From Nocardia beijingensis NBRC 16342 (GTDB taxonomy: Bacteria; Actinomycetota; Actinomycetes; Mycobacteriales; Mycobacteriaceae), in contig NZ_BDBC01000026.1 in NCBI RefSeq assembly GCF_001612785.1, positions 1 through 64,000 on the forward strand: a stretch of DNA of 64,000 bases, in the 5' to 3' direction. The notes under the pieces are model-generated. The model searched no databases and had not been told where the DNA came from. It worked only from the letters and a program-made list of their open reading frames with translations. Made by a program: the position numbers and the translations under genes. Below, in pieces: positions 43,627 through 52,728 of this stretch; position 1 is the stretch's first letter, and every line of letters begins with the position of its first letter.

Positions 43627-45054
43627 TCAGGGGACGACGCGGACCGTATCCCCGAAATGCGAGCACGGGGCTTCCAATTGCGCCCATTCGTCTCCCGCGT
43701 ACTGGCAACCGATGCTGATCTGAATCCCGTACTCCAGCAGGACATGCCAGTGGACCGTCGATCCGTCTCCGGGATGCTCCAGATAGGCGAGACCGGAACG
43801 GCCACCGAACATGACGTCCTGCCGCAGGTCGGTCAGCACTCCCGGCGGGCGCTGCGCCATCTGCGCTTCCAGTTTCGCCGCGACCTGGGCGTAACTGGAC
43901 GACGCTGTCAGCGGCGCCTGCATCAGCGTGATCCGCTGCCGCGCCGCGACCTCTGGCACCAGATCGACCCGGGCACGTCCCGTATCAGGCGACTGGGCGA
44001 TGCGCCAGCCGGGAGGAACCCGAAAGCGGATTCGGCCGAAAGCCTCAGGTGCCGATTCGACCGGTGGGGCGCCCGGCGACGACGCGACAGTCGGCGACAC
44101 CGCTTCCAAGCTGGGCGCCGCTGTGGTCTCGTCTCCTCGGCGACCGGCCAAGACGATCGCGCCGGCGATCGTCAAGGCGACGATCACCACGGCCGCGGAC
44201 GCCGCGAGCGCGATACGCGCCGCGCCGTACCGGGGCGGCCGTGCTGCGGCGCGCTCACGGAGCGGTCGCATCCACTCGGTCGACGCGGTGGACACTTCGC
44301 GTGGCTCGGTCCCGCGCCCTCGGACCAGATCGGGGCCGGCGACCGGGCGCAGTTCGACATCGGCGCCTATGGCCTGCTGAACCGCCCCGCGGAGCAAGTC
44401 CACTTTTCCGGGATCGCTGATACCCACCACCTGCACGAGGTCGATCGGGCCGCTCTCGAGCACTCGGGTGATCAGGCTGCACAGCTCGGCGAAGCCCGGT
44501 GATGCGTCGGCTATTTCGGCCAACGCGAGCGTCGGCTCGTGCTCACAGGATTCGATATGCACGCCACGATGGCTTCGGATGACCGCCGACGCCGTGGTGG
44601 CCAGCGTGCCGAACTCCAGCACCAGCGTTCGCCGGCTGTGGCTGGTGCCCTCGTCCGAGGCGACCGACCGGACCGCGATGTCCTCGAAAACGACGTCCGA
44701 GGCGACGCGCCGCGCCGCCTGATCGAGCACGCCGCGACGGGCCGCGCCCCATTCGGTCGGACAGATCAACGTCATCCGGGCACAGGGGGGCGCGACGCGA
44801 AGTTGCTCGAGCACAGTCGCGAAGACGGCGCTCATCGCGTCCACCACCGACGGCGTGCGCGGTGGCAGCGCGATGGCGTCGGCGGGCACGAACTGAACCA
44901 CCGAACCGACCTGGGTGGGCGGAGTCAGCGACTGTCCCACCACGAGATCGAAGCCATTGCTGCCCAGCACCACCGTCGGCGGCGCGTCCCAGTGCGTGTC
45001 GGCGCCACGCGCCCAGATGCGCGCCTCGGTGACGACGAGCTCGACCTCGGACAT
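43627..45054 (-). CDS. Type VII secretion-associated protein (Rv3446c-like)
   Basis: A 475-residue membrane protein of the ESX-4 locus. The N-terminal 260 residues resemble a degenerate actin/Hsp70-type fold (LVVTEARIWARGADTHW; VVLGSNGFDLVVG; LVLEFGTLATTASAVI; VVGISDPGKVDLLRGA). One membrane helix lies near 273-298 (AASAAVVIVALTIAGAIVLA). An extracytoplasmic domain of about 150 residues follows, with FRVPPGWRIAQSPDTGRARV and two late cysteines (IGCQYAG; APCSHFG). ATG 45054 overlaps the eccC stop by 1 nt, so it is coupled to eccC. It matches the position of Rv3446c. The role in secretion is undefined; a fold-derived ATPase or scaffold role is inference. Confidence 0.85.
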   Translation of the reverse strand: MSEVELVVTEARIWARGADTHWDAPPTVVLGSNGFDLVVGQSLTPPTQVGSVVQFVPADAIALPPRTPSVVDAMSAVFATVLEQLRVAPPCARMTLICPTEWGAARRGVLDQAARRVASDVVFEDIAVRSVASDEGTSHSRRTLVLEFGTLATTASAVIRSHRGVHIESCEHEPTLALAEIADASPGFAELCSLITRVLESGPIDLVQVVGISDPGKVDLLRGAVQQAIGADVELRPVAGPDLVRGRGTEPREVSTASTEWMRPLRERAAARPPRYGAARIALAASAAVVIVALTIAGAIVLAGRRGDETTAAPSLEAVSPTVASSPGAPPVESAPEAFGRIRFRVPPGWRIAQSPDTGRARVDLVPEVAARQRITLMQAPLTASSSYAQVAAKLEAQMAQRPPGVLTDLRQDVMFGGRSGLAYLEHPGDGSTVHWHVLLEYGIQISIGCQYAGDEWAQLEAPCSHFGDTVRVVP

Positions 45055-48000
45055 CAGGGCGACGGCATCCACGCCGTCTGGATCAAGCCCTCGACATTGC
45101 GAGTGACATAGGTGCCTCGGCCCGGCGGCATCGGGCTCGGTCGCTTGGTGCCCATCAGGACGCCCTCGTCCTTGCTGCAGCTCAGGATGAGGCCCGCCGA
45201 GCCCAGATCGCGCATCCGCGCCAACGTCGCCTCGAACATCGCCCTGCTCGCACCGCCGGAACGCCGGGCGATGATCACGTGGAAGCCGAGGTCGCGGGCG
45301 TGGGGCAGATGCTCGAGCAGCGCCTGGACCGGATTGCCCGCGGACGTGGCGACCAAGTCGTAATCGTCGACGATGACGTACAGCTCCGGTCCGCTCCACC
45401 ACGAGCGATCCCGCAACTGCTGCGGAGTGACGTCCGGACCCGGCGTGCGCTTGCCGACGTAGGCGGCCAGGTCGTTCATGTTCTGCGTGAACTGCGGCGC
45501 CGTGGAGCCGTAGCCCGCGAGATATCCCTCCGGGACCAGGCCCAGCATGCCGCGCCGGTAATCGCCGATGATGAAGCGGGCCTGATCGGGCGTGTTCGAC
45601 GCGGCGATGCCCTCGATCAGCGAGCGCAACAGCGTCGTCTTTCCCGATTCGGTGTCACCGATGATGATGAAGTGCGGGCTCTCGACGAAGTCGATGTAGA
45701 CCGGCGCGAGTTCGGATTCGTTGATGCCGAATGGGATACGCAGGCATTTCGCGTTCGGGTCGACCTGCGACGGCCAATCGCCCGCCAGATACAGCAGTTG
45801 CTCGCGGGGAAGCTGCTCGGGCAGCATGCGAACCTGCGGCGCATGACGCCCCGGCGTGAGCCTGGCGATGGTGGCGACCGCGTCCGCGACGGCGTGCGTG
45901 AGGTCGGTCGGATCGGAGCTGCCGTCGATGCGAGGCAGACCGGTCAGCATGTGCAGGCACTCCGGGGTCATACCGCGACCCGGCCGCCCCTGCGGAACCA
46001 GGGAGGCGAACTTACGGCCCAGGTCGGAGTCCATCGGATCACCCAGGCGCAACTCGATCCTGGTGCCGATCTGATCCTTGAGCGCGGGCCGCGCCTCCGC
46101 CCAGCGGTTGAGCGCGATGACCACGTGCACGCCGTAGGACAGACCCTGGACGGCGAGATTCATGATGGTCTGCTCGAGCATCTCGAAGTCCTGGCGGATC
46201 GAGCTGAAACCGTCGATCACCAGGAAGACGTCACCGAACGGGTCCTCGTGCGCGCCCGCAGCACCCGGGCTGCCGGCCGGGTCCATCGCGCGCAGCCTGC
46301 GGAAGTCCGCCATCGATTCGATGCCGAGCTGGCGGAAGCGGGCCTCGCGCTGCCGGACGATGGTGGTCATCTCCGCGATGGTGCGCCGCACCTGGTCCTC
46401 GTCCAACCGGCTCGCCACCGAGCCGACGTGCGGCAGCCCCTGCAGGCTCGCCAGGGTGCCGCCGCCGAAGTCGAGGCAGTAGAACTGCACCTGTTCGGCG
46501 GTGTGCGTCAACGACATCGCCATGATGAGCGTGCGCAGCGCCGTCGACTTCCCGGACTGCGGGCCACCGACGACGGCGACATTGCCGCGGGCGCCGGACA
46601 GGTCGATGATCATCGGGTCGCGCCGCTGGTCGTACGGGCGGTCGACGATGCCGATCGGAGCACGCAGCGTGGACACCGCGGAGTACTCGCCGGTGAGAAT
46701 GGAGCGTGGGACGAGCTGGTCGAGCGTCGGCGCCTCGTCCAGCGGTGGCAACCAGATCTCGTGCGCCGGGCGGCCGTGGCCGCGGATCCGGGAGACCAGC
46801 ATGTTCAGGTTGGACAGTTGCTCGCCGTCCTCGTCCTGTTCCGGTTCCGAGCTCGGTTCGGGCGGCAGCGGAACGCGGTCCGCGGCCCGGAAGTCGACAT
46901 GGGTCGCGGTGAACGGCCGCGCTTTGACATCGATTTCCCCGGACTGGGTCGCCACGGTCATGTCACGCTGCGAGCCTCCGCCGACATATGGCCCGGAGAC
47001 ATAGGAAGCCTGGAAGCGCTGGATCTCTCCGGAGTCGGCCTTCAGGTAGCCGCCACCGGGGTGGTTCGGCAGGTTGTAGGCGTCGGGCACACCGAGCACC
47101 TGACGAGATTCGTTGGCGGAGAATGTCTTCAGGCCGATGCGGTAGGAAAGATGCGATTCGAGGCCCTTGAGCTTGCCTTCCTCCAACCGCTGCGAGGCGA
47201 GCAGCAGATGCACGTGCAGTGAGCGGCCGAGGCGGCCGATCATGACGAACAGCTCCGCGAAATCCGGGTGCTGGGTGAGCAGTTCGGAGAACTCGTCGAG
47301 CACCACGAACAGGGCGGGCAGCGGATCCAGATCGGCGCCCGCGGCCCTGGCCTTCTCGTACTCCAAGACATTGGCGAAGTTGCCCGCCGCCCGCAGCACT
47401 TCCTGGCGGCGGTTCATCTCACCGGCCAGTGCGTCCTTCATGCGGTCGACGAGATCGGCCTCTTCCTCCAGGTTCGTGATGACGGCCGCGACATGCGGAA
47501 CACCTTCCAGGCCGAGGAACGTCGCGCCGCCCTTGAAGTCGACCAGGACCAGGTTCAGCTGGTCGGGCGAGTGCGTGGCCAGCAGGCTGAGCACGAGGGT
47601 GCGCAGGAACTCCGATTTACCGGAGCCGGTGGCGCCGATGCACAGACCGTGCGGGCCCATGCCGTTCTCGGCGGCCTCCTTGATATCCAGTTCCACCGGA
47701 AGACCGTCGGCGCCGACACCGAACGGGACGCGCAGGCGTTCCCGTCCGTAGCGCGGCCGCCACGCGTGCTCCGGGTTGAACGAACCGATGTCCCCGAGAC
47801 CCATCAGCTGCGCCCAGGTCGAGATCACCTCGGCGTCGTCGGTCTCCGCGTCGCTGCTGCGCTGGGTGGCGGCACGGTAGGGGGCGAGCCTGCGCGCCAC
47901 CTGCTGCGCCTGCTCGGGGCTGATCCGATCGATCAGCGCGAACCGCTCTTGATTGCCGGTGGCGCCGCGGCCGACGCACTCGCCGTTCTCGACGATCATC

Positions 48001-49085
48001 TTGATGCCGCGCGACACCGCGAGACGCGGTGCGTAGCCGCACAGGTCGATGATGGTGACGCCCTCGTAGCCGGATTCGCGCAGCTGATCGTCCTCGGCCT
48101 CCAGCAGACCGCCGTCGACCACGATGACGATGTGCACCATGTTCGCGTTGGCGGGCTGGTTGCGCGAGTACCTGACCCGGTTGCCGAGCAGCGGATGCAG
48201 CCCCGCCATCGCCTCCCGGATCGAGCCGTAGAACATGCGCTGGGTGCCGATGCCGTCCTGCGCGTCGGGGTGCTGGGTGTGCGGGAGCCACTTGGTCCAC
48301 TCCCACTCCGGCGCGGTGTCCGGACCGCAGACGACCGCGACGAGCACTTGGTCCGGCGCCTGGAACATGCACAGCTGCACCAGCATCGCGCGCGTCATGT
48401 CGCGCGCCTGGCCTCGGTCGCCGTCCAGCGCGATGGTGGCGAAACCCTTGACCGCGATGGCGGTCGGCAGATCCGGCACGGTCGAGTGGGCGCGCACGAA
48501 ACGGCGCAGGGAGACCGCGGCGATCGGTTCGAGCTCCTCGACCGGACCGGTCTCCGGCGCAACCAGCCTGGTGGCCAAGCGCTGGCCGCCGAGACCGATA
48601 CGGGCGTGGCAGAAGTCCTTGTCCCCCGCGCGGCGTTCCCACATGCGGCTGGTGCCTGCGAGCATCCAGACCAGTTCCGGCTCCGGGTGACTCCATTCGA
48701 CGGAAGCGCGCTGCTGGGCGGCGGTCTCGTTGACGTCCTTGCGGACCTGGTCGAGATAGCGAAGGTAGTCCTTGCGGTCCTCGTTGGCCTCGGCGGCCTT
48801 CTGCCCCTTGCCCCCGCCCTGGCCCGCGAACATGCCGACCATGGAGAACAGCATCATGATCGGGAACATCATGCTCATCGGGTTGGACGCGATGCCGCCA
48901 CCCTGGGTGAACATCAGGGCCATCATGCCGACCATGCCGATCACCATCACGACCGGCATGAGTTTGAGCACCAGATTTCCCGGTGTGACCCGGGGGATTT
49001 CGGGCGGCGGCTGCAGCGTGACCTCGCCGCCGGGCGTTCGTGGCATCTCGCGGCGCGCACGGCGCTGGAAGCGGACAGTGCTCAT
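45054..49085 (-). CDS. eccC4: ESX-4 ATPase EccC
   Basis: The motor of the type VII system, a single fused 1343-residue protein. Two membrane helices lie near 38-88 (VMVIGMVGMMALMF; MMFPIMMLFSMVGMFAG). A DUF domain is followed by three FtsK/SpoIIIE ATPase domains. Walker A motifs are GATGSGKSEFL (about 481), GGPQSGKSTAL (about 838) and GDTESGKTTLL (about 1140). The Walker B segment of the first is LFVVLDEFSELL. All three P-loops are intact by eye. The ATG at 49085 follows GGGGGAA and is divergent from eccD across 170 bp. It is somewhat longer than M. tuberculosis EccC4 (about 1236). Confidence 0.96.
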   Translation of the reverse strand: MSTVRFQRRARREMPRTPGGEVTLQPPPEIPRVTPGNLVLKLMPVVMVIGMVGMMALMFTQGGGIASNPMSMMFPIMMLFSMVGMFAGQGGGKGQKAAEANEDRKDYLRYLDQVRKDVNETAAQQRASVEWSHPEPELVWMLAGTSRMWERRAGDKDFCHARIGLGGQRLATRLVAPETGPVEELEPIAAVSLRRFVRAHSTVPDLPTAIAVKGFATIALDGDRGQARDMTRAMLVQLCMFQAPDQVLVAVVCGPDTAPEWEWTKWLPHTQHPDAQDGIGTQRMFYGSIREAMAGLHPLLGNRVRYSRNQPANANMVHIVIVVDGGLLEAEDDQLRESGYEGVTIIDLCGYAPRLAVSRGIKMIVENGECVGRGATGNQERFALIDRISPEQAQQVARRLAPYRAATQRSSDAETDDAEVISTWAQLMGLGDIGSFNPEHAWRPRYGRERLRVPFGVGADGLPVELDIKEAAENGMGPHGLCIGATGSGKSEFLRTLVLSLLATHSPDQLNLVLVDFKGGATFLGLEGVPHVAAVITNLEEEADLVDRMKDALAGEMNRRQEVLRAAGNFANVLEYEKARAAGADLDPLPALFVVLDEFSELLTQHPDFAELFVMIGRLGRSLHVHLLLASQRLEEGKLKGLESHLSYRIGLKTFSANESRQVLGVPDAYNLPNHPGGGYLKADSGEIQRFQASYVSGPYVGGGSQRDMTVATQSGEIDVKARPFTATHVDFRAADRVPLPPEPSSEPEQDEDGEQLSNLNMLVSRIRGHGRPAHEIWLPPLDEAPTLDQLVPRSILTGEYSAVSTLRAPIGIVDRPYDQRRDPMIIDLSGARGNVAVVGGPQSGKSTALRTLIMAMSLTHTAEQVQFYCLDFGGGTLASLQGLPHVGSVASRLDEDQVRRTIAEMTTIVRQREARFRQLGIESMADFRRLRAMDPAGSPGAAGAHEDPFGDVFLVIDGFSSIRQDFEMLEQTIMNLAVQGLSYGVHVVIALNRWAEARPALKDQIGTRIELRLGDPMDSDLGRKFASLVPQGRPGRGMTPECLHMLTGLPRIDGSSDPTDLTHAVADAVATIARLTPGRHAPQVRMLPEQLPREQLLYLAGDWPSQVDPNAKCLRIPFGINESELAPVYIDFVESPHFIIIGDTESGKTTLLRSLIEGIAASNTPDQARFIIGDYRRGMLGLVPEGYLAGYGSTAPQFTQNMNDLAAYVGKRTPGPDVTPQQLRDRSWWSGPELYVIVDDYDLVATSAGNPVQALLEHLPHARDLGFHVIIARRSGGASRAMFEATLARMRDLGSAGLILSCSKDEGVLMGTKRPSPMPPGRGTYVTRNVEGLIQTAWMPSP

Positions 49086-49255
49086 CGACGAGATTCCCCC
49101 TTAGGCCAGCTGCGATTCGGCCTCAGTGTAGAGGTCACAGCCGACATGTCGTACAGTTCGACCAGCATTCTGCTGCCCGGACCGAGGGTTCGCAAGCTCG
49201 CCCCAGGCCCGCCGTGCCGTGGAATCACTAGGTAGAAGACGGAGTTGGGGGAAGT

Positions 49256-50722
49256 TTGACGCACGCGCGGCTCGACCACATCGACGAAGAATCCTCGCGG
49301 GGCATCGTCCGCGCCCCCGACCTCGCCCGGGTGACGATTCTGGCCAAGCACACACAGGTCGACATGGCCATCCCGGTCGACGTGCCGGTCGCGCTGGTGA
49401 TTCCGAGCGTGGTCGACATGGTCGCCCAGCACAGCCGCACCAACGACTTCGACAACGAGGGCGAGCGTTACGAACCCGCGGAATGGGTGCTCGCCCGGAT
49501 CGGCCATCCCCCGTTCTCCAACTCGCTCAGCCTCGGCGAGCACGGCGTCCGCGACGGCGAACTGCTGATGCTGGAGAGCGCCTCGCACACCGCGCCGACT
49601 CCGCTGTTCGACGACATCATGTACAACGTCGCGATCGCCGACACCGACCATTACCGCAGCTGGACCCCTCGGGTCGCGCGGATCACCGGCTCCGTGCTCG
49701 CGGCGCTCACCATGATCGTCGGCTGTCTCGGGCTGCTGCTGTCCCCCGGCTCGCTGCCGACCGGGGTCGGCGGCTCGATCGCGCTGGTGGTCGCGATCCT
49801 GCTCGTCGTCACCGCGATGGTGCTGAGCAGGATGTACAGCGACAACGGCACCGCGCTGGTGCTCGGCGGCTGCGCGCTGCCCGCCGCGTTCAGCGCGGGC
49901 ATGCTCTACGTGCCGGACGATTACGGCTGGGCGCACATCCTGCTCGGATCGGTCCTGGCCGGAGCGACGGCGATCCTGGCGTGGCGGGTCACCGGCGTCG
50001 GGCTCGCGTTGTTCATCGGCGGCGCCGCGCTCGCCACCTACGCCGTGCCGGCTGCGCTGGTCGGCCTGCTCACCGACCAGCCGGAGCGTGCGATCGGCGC
50101 GGGCGCGGCGGCGCTCGGCCTCGGCGGCCTGTCCCTGGCGCCGCGCGTGTCCATGCTGCTGGCGAAACTGCCGCTGCCGCCGGTGCCTTCGCCGGGCACC
50201 CCTATCGATCCGACCGAGGACGATCCCGACGATCACCGCGCACTGCCCACGATGGAGGTGCTGCGGGTGAAGTCGGAACGGGCTCGTATGTACCTCGCGG
50301 GCCTGGTCGCGGCGACCACGCTGGTCACCGTCATCGGCGCGCTCGGCGCCACCGACCCGGCGTCCGACGACCCGTACTGGCCCGGCATCGCGCTCGCCCT
50401 GGTCTGCGCGGTGGTGCTGATGTTCCGCAGTCGCACCTACGCGGGCGCGGAACAGGCCGTCGTTCTCATCGCCGGTGGCGCGGGCATCGTGCTGATCATG
50501 CTGGTGGGCGCCGGTTTCGCGATGCACCAGCCGCTGGCCGTCTTCGGCGCGGCCATGGTGGTCCTGGTCGCCGCGCTGATCCTCGGCATCATCATCCCCA
50601 ACCAGTCGGCCACCCCGCCCATGCGCCGGGGCGTGGAACTGCTCGAGTACACGTTCGTCGCCGCGGTACTGCCCCTGGTCTTCTGGGTGGCGGACCTCTA
50701 CTCCATCGTCCGCGGGCTGTGA
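49256..50722 (+). CDS. eccD4: ESX-4 membrane channel protein EccD
   Basis: An integral membrane core component of 488 residues. The N-terminal ubiquitin-like domain (about 15-110) begins RVTILAKHTQVDMAIPVDVP, followed by eleven or so hydrophobic helices from about residue 145 to the end (GSVLAALTMIVGCLGLLLSP; PLAVFGAAMVVLVAALILG). A hydrophilic loop at about 300-340 links two helix groups. The start is TTG 49256 behind GGGGGAAG. mycP begins 10 nt after its stop and is probably co-translated. Confidence 0.94.
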   Translation: MTHARLDHIDEESSRGIVRAPDLARVTILAKHTQVDMAIPVDVPVALVIPSVVDMVAQHSRTNDFDNEGERYEPAEWVLARIGHPPFSNSLSLGEHGVRDGELLMLESASHTAPTPLFDDIMYNVAIADTDHYRSWTPRVARITGSVLAALTMIVGCLGLLLSPGSLPTGVGGSIALVVAILLVVTAMVLSRMYSDNGTALVLGGCALPAAFSAGMLYVPDDYGWAHILLGSVLAGATAILAWRVTGVGLALFIGGAALATYAVPAALVGLLTDQPERAIGAGAAALGLGGLSLAPRVSMLLAKLPLPPVPSPGTPIDPTEDDPDDHRALPTMEVLRVKSERARMYLAGLVAATTLVTVIGALGATDPASDDPYWPGIALALVCAVVLMFRSRTYAGAEQAVVLIAGGAGIVLIMLVGAGFAMHQPLAVFGAAMVVLVAALILGIIIPNQSATPPMRRGVELLEYTFVAAVLPLVFWVADLYSIVRGL

Positions 50723-50732
50723 GTTCGCAGCG

Positions 50733-52199
50733 ATGAGTTCCGAACAGCTGATCGCCGGTGGCTTCCGAGCGGTTCGGTTGGGCACGGCAGTCTGCGTGTT
50801 GGCGCTCGGCGTCTCCGTCGGCGCTACGGCCGGAATCCCGCCTGCGCAAGCGGAGAAACCCACCGTAAGCCCGAATACGCCACCGCCAGCGGGCGAGCCG
50901 GCCGCTCCACCGGACAAGACCGAGCGGGCATCCAATACCCCTTGCGTCAGTACCGGCTCGGGAGGCAACGGGCCCTCGATTCCCGAGGCGCAACGCTCCC
51001 TCGACCTGCAGCATGCCTGGGGATTCTCGAAGGGCGCAGGTCAACTCGTGGCGGTCATCGACACCGGCGTCGCCCGCCATCCGCGCCTGCCTGGGTTGAT
51101 CGCGGGCGGCGACTATGTGAGCAATAGTGACGGAACCGAGGACTGCGATGCACATGGAACGTTGGTCGCGGGGCTGATCGCGGCGACGGAGGTCGACGGC
51201 CAGGGCTTCTCCGGGGTCGCACCGGCGGCCCGAATTCTCACGATCCGCCAGACCAGCAGGCTGTACCAGCAGGAGGGAGCGAATCGGGACAAAGGACCGG
51301 ATGCGCTGCCCCAGGGATACGGCACCACTCGAACCATGGCATCGGCGATCCGTCGCGCGGCGGACATGGGAGCAACCGTCATCAATATCTCCGAAGTCGC
51401 GTGCAAGCCGATCTCCGAGCCTTTTGAAGATACCGAGCTCGGCGCCGCGGTCCGGTACGCCGCGATCGAGAAGGACGTGGTCGTGGTAGCGGCAGCAGGT
51501 AACAGCAGCGAAAGCGCTGACAGCTGCAAGGGCAACAACGCGATCATCGATCCGCTCGACCCCACCGGGGACCCGTGGGCCAAAGTCGACCTGAACGTGT
51601 CGCCCGCCCGCTATGACGACTACGTGCTCGCCGTCGGTTCCATCAACGGGAACGGGCAGCCGTCCACCTTCACAGTGCCCGGACCATGGCTTGGTGTGGC
51701 GGCGCCCGGCGAGAACATCACCTCCCTCGACCCACTGTTCAATGATCCGAACAGCAAAGGAACCGCGGTTCAACTGGGCAGCGTGCAGCAGTCGGGGAAG
51801 CTCGGTCCGATTCAGGGCACCAGTTTTGCGACCCCGTTGGTTTCCGGGGTAGCTGCCCTGGTGCGAGCCCGTTTCCCGGAGCTGAGTGCGCTGGAGGTCA
51901 TCAAGCGCATCGAAGCGACCGCCCATGCCCCTGCGGAGGGATGGAATCCCTACATCGGCTATGGCGCTGTGGATCCGGTCGCCGCCTTGACCGCCGAAGT
52001 ACCTAAAACGCTTCCGCCGAAGCGACCCGCAGCAGCTTCGAGCGTGCAATTGCGGGTTCCGTCGCCGGCTCCACCGCCCGACCATCGCGCACGAAACGTA
52101 GCGTTTATCGGCAGCGGCAGCGTCGCGGTACTACTGGTGCTGGGCATGCTCGCCTCCTTTCCGATCCGCCGCCGATTCGGCGTCCGCGAAGACGAGTGA
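50733..52199 (+). CDS. mycP4: Mycosin protease MycP of ESX-4
   Basis: A membrane-anchored subtilisin-like protease of 488 residues. The signal peptide (about 13-40) ends near PPAQA. The catalytic triad is D110 (VAVIDTGV), H141 (DCDAHGTLVAG) and S364 (QGTSFATPLVSG), with the oxyanion Asn in VVAAAGNSSE. A Pro-rich stretch precedes the C-terminal membrane helix (about 456-476, SGSVAVLLVLGMLASF). Mycosins stabilise or process the ESX machinery on the outer face. It lacks its own ribosome site and relies on eccD coupling. Confidence 0.95.
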   Translation: MSSEQLIAGGFRAVRLGTAVCVLALGVSVGATAGIPPAQAEKPTVSPNTPPPAGEPAAPPDKTERASNTPCVSTGSGGNGPSIPEAQRSLDLQHAWGFSKGAGQLVAVIDTGVARHPRLPGLIAGGDYVSNSDGTEDCDAHGTLVAGLIAATEVDGQGFSGVAPAARILTIRQTSRLYQQEGANRDKGPDALPQGYGTTRTMASAIRRAADMGATVINISEVACKPISEPFEDTELGAAVRYAAIEKDVVVVAAAGNSSESADSCKGNNAIIDPLDPTGDPWAKVDLNVSPARYDDYVLAVGSINGNGQPSTFTVPGPWLGVAAPGENITSLDPLFNDPNSKGTAVQLGSVQQSGKLGPIQGTSFATPLVSGVAALVRARFPELSALEVIKRIEATAHAPAEGWNPYIGYGAVDPVAALTAEVPKTLPPKRPAAASSVQLRVPSPAPPPDHRARNVAFIGSGSVAVLLVLGMLASFPIRRRFGVREDE

Positions 52200-52211
52200 C
52201 CCGCTGGACCC

Positions 52212-52245
52212 GGCTGTAGGCCCGTCATACGACGGGCCTACAGCC
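52212..52245. terminator. Strong terminator between mycP and the small secreted gene
   Basis: A perfect 15-bp stem (52212-52226 with 52231-52245) and a 4-nt ATAC loop lie between convergent genes, just after mycP. Confidence 0.85.
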
Positions 52246-52271
52246 GTTCGAATCACAGGACGTGATCACGG

Positions 52272-52541
52272 TTAAGAATTGGGCCTCCAGAACAAGCCCC
52301 ACGATTTGGTCTCCACCCATTCCCACGGCTCGCAGTAGAAAGTAACCCCGGGCGCAGTCGAACCCTCGTTACTACGCCGGTATTCGGCGTTTCGCTTCGC
52401 CGCTTCCTTCTCGCATGCGTCCGGGCTGCTGTATTTGGCGATCGGGTCCGCGTACGCCTGTCCCGCATTGAGCGCACAGACACCCCCGACAACGGCAACT
52501 GAGGCGGCGAACGATGCCAGTGCCGAAACCCCTCTATTCAT
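52272..52541 (-). CDS. Small secreted two-cysteine protein inside the ESX-4 locus
   Basis: An 89-residue protein with a clear Sec signal peptide (MNRGVSALASFAASVAVVGG..., cleavage after AYA before DP). The mature part of about 57 residues has two cysteines (PDACEKEAAKRNAEYRR; VTFYCEPWEWVET) likely joined by a disulfide. Aromatic residues cluster near the end (WEWVETKSWGLFW). The start ATG 52541 follows GGAAGGGG. I do not recognise the family. It lies between mycP and eccB, a spot with no gene in M. tuberculosis, and could be a periplasmic accessory or an unrelated insertion. Confidence 0.72.
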   Translation of the reverse strand: MNRGVSALASFAASVAVVGGVCALNAGQAYADPIAKYSSPDACEKEAAKRNAEYRRSNEGSTAPGVTFYCEPWEWVETKSWGLFWRPNS

Positions 52542-52728
52542 ACGAAACCCCTTCCCTGATCCGCCGTCCAGCATCTGCTGTGCGGCCATCGGCGACGAAC
52601 GTGATCGGCAGTTGCTGTCCGTCAGGGGATTGGACGTCACGTGATCGGCTTCGGTTCCCGTCTGACAAAAAATCGGCTAAGTAATCTGGGTCACAGATGT
52701 GGTGGAGGTGCCAACCTCCGCCAGTCGA

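Noticed and set aside
47268..49235. 655-codon plus-strand frame opposite eccC
   Set aside because: Shadow of the EccC ATPase gene, whose P-loops are clear on the other strand.
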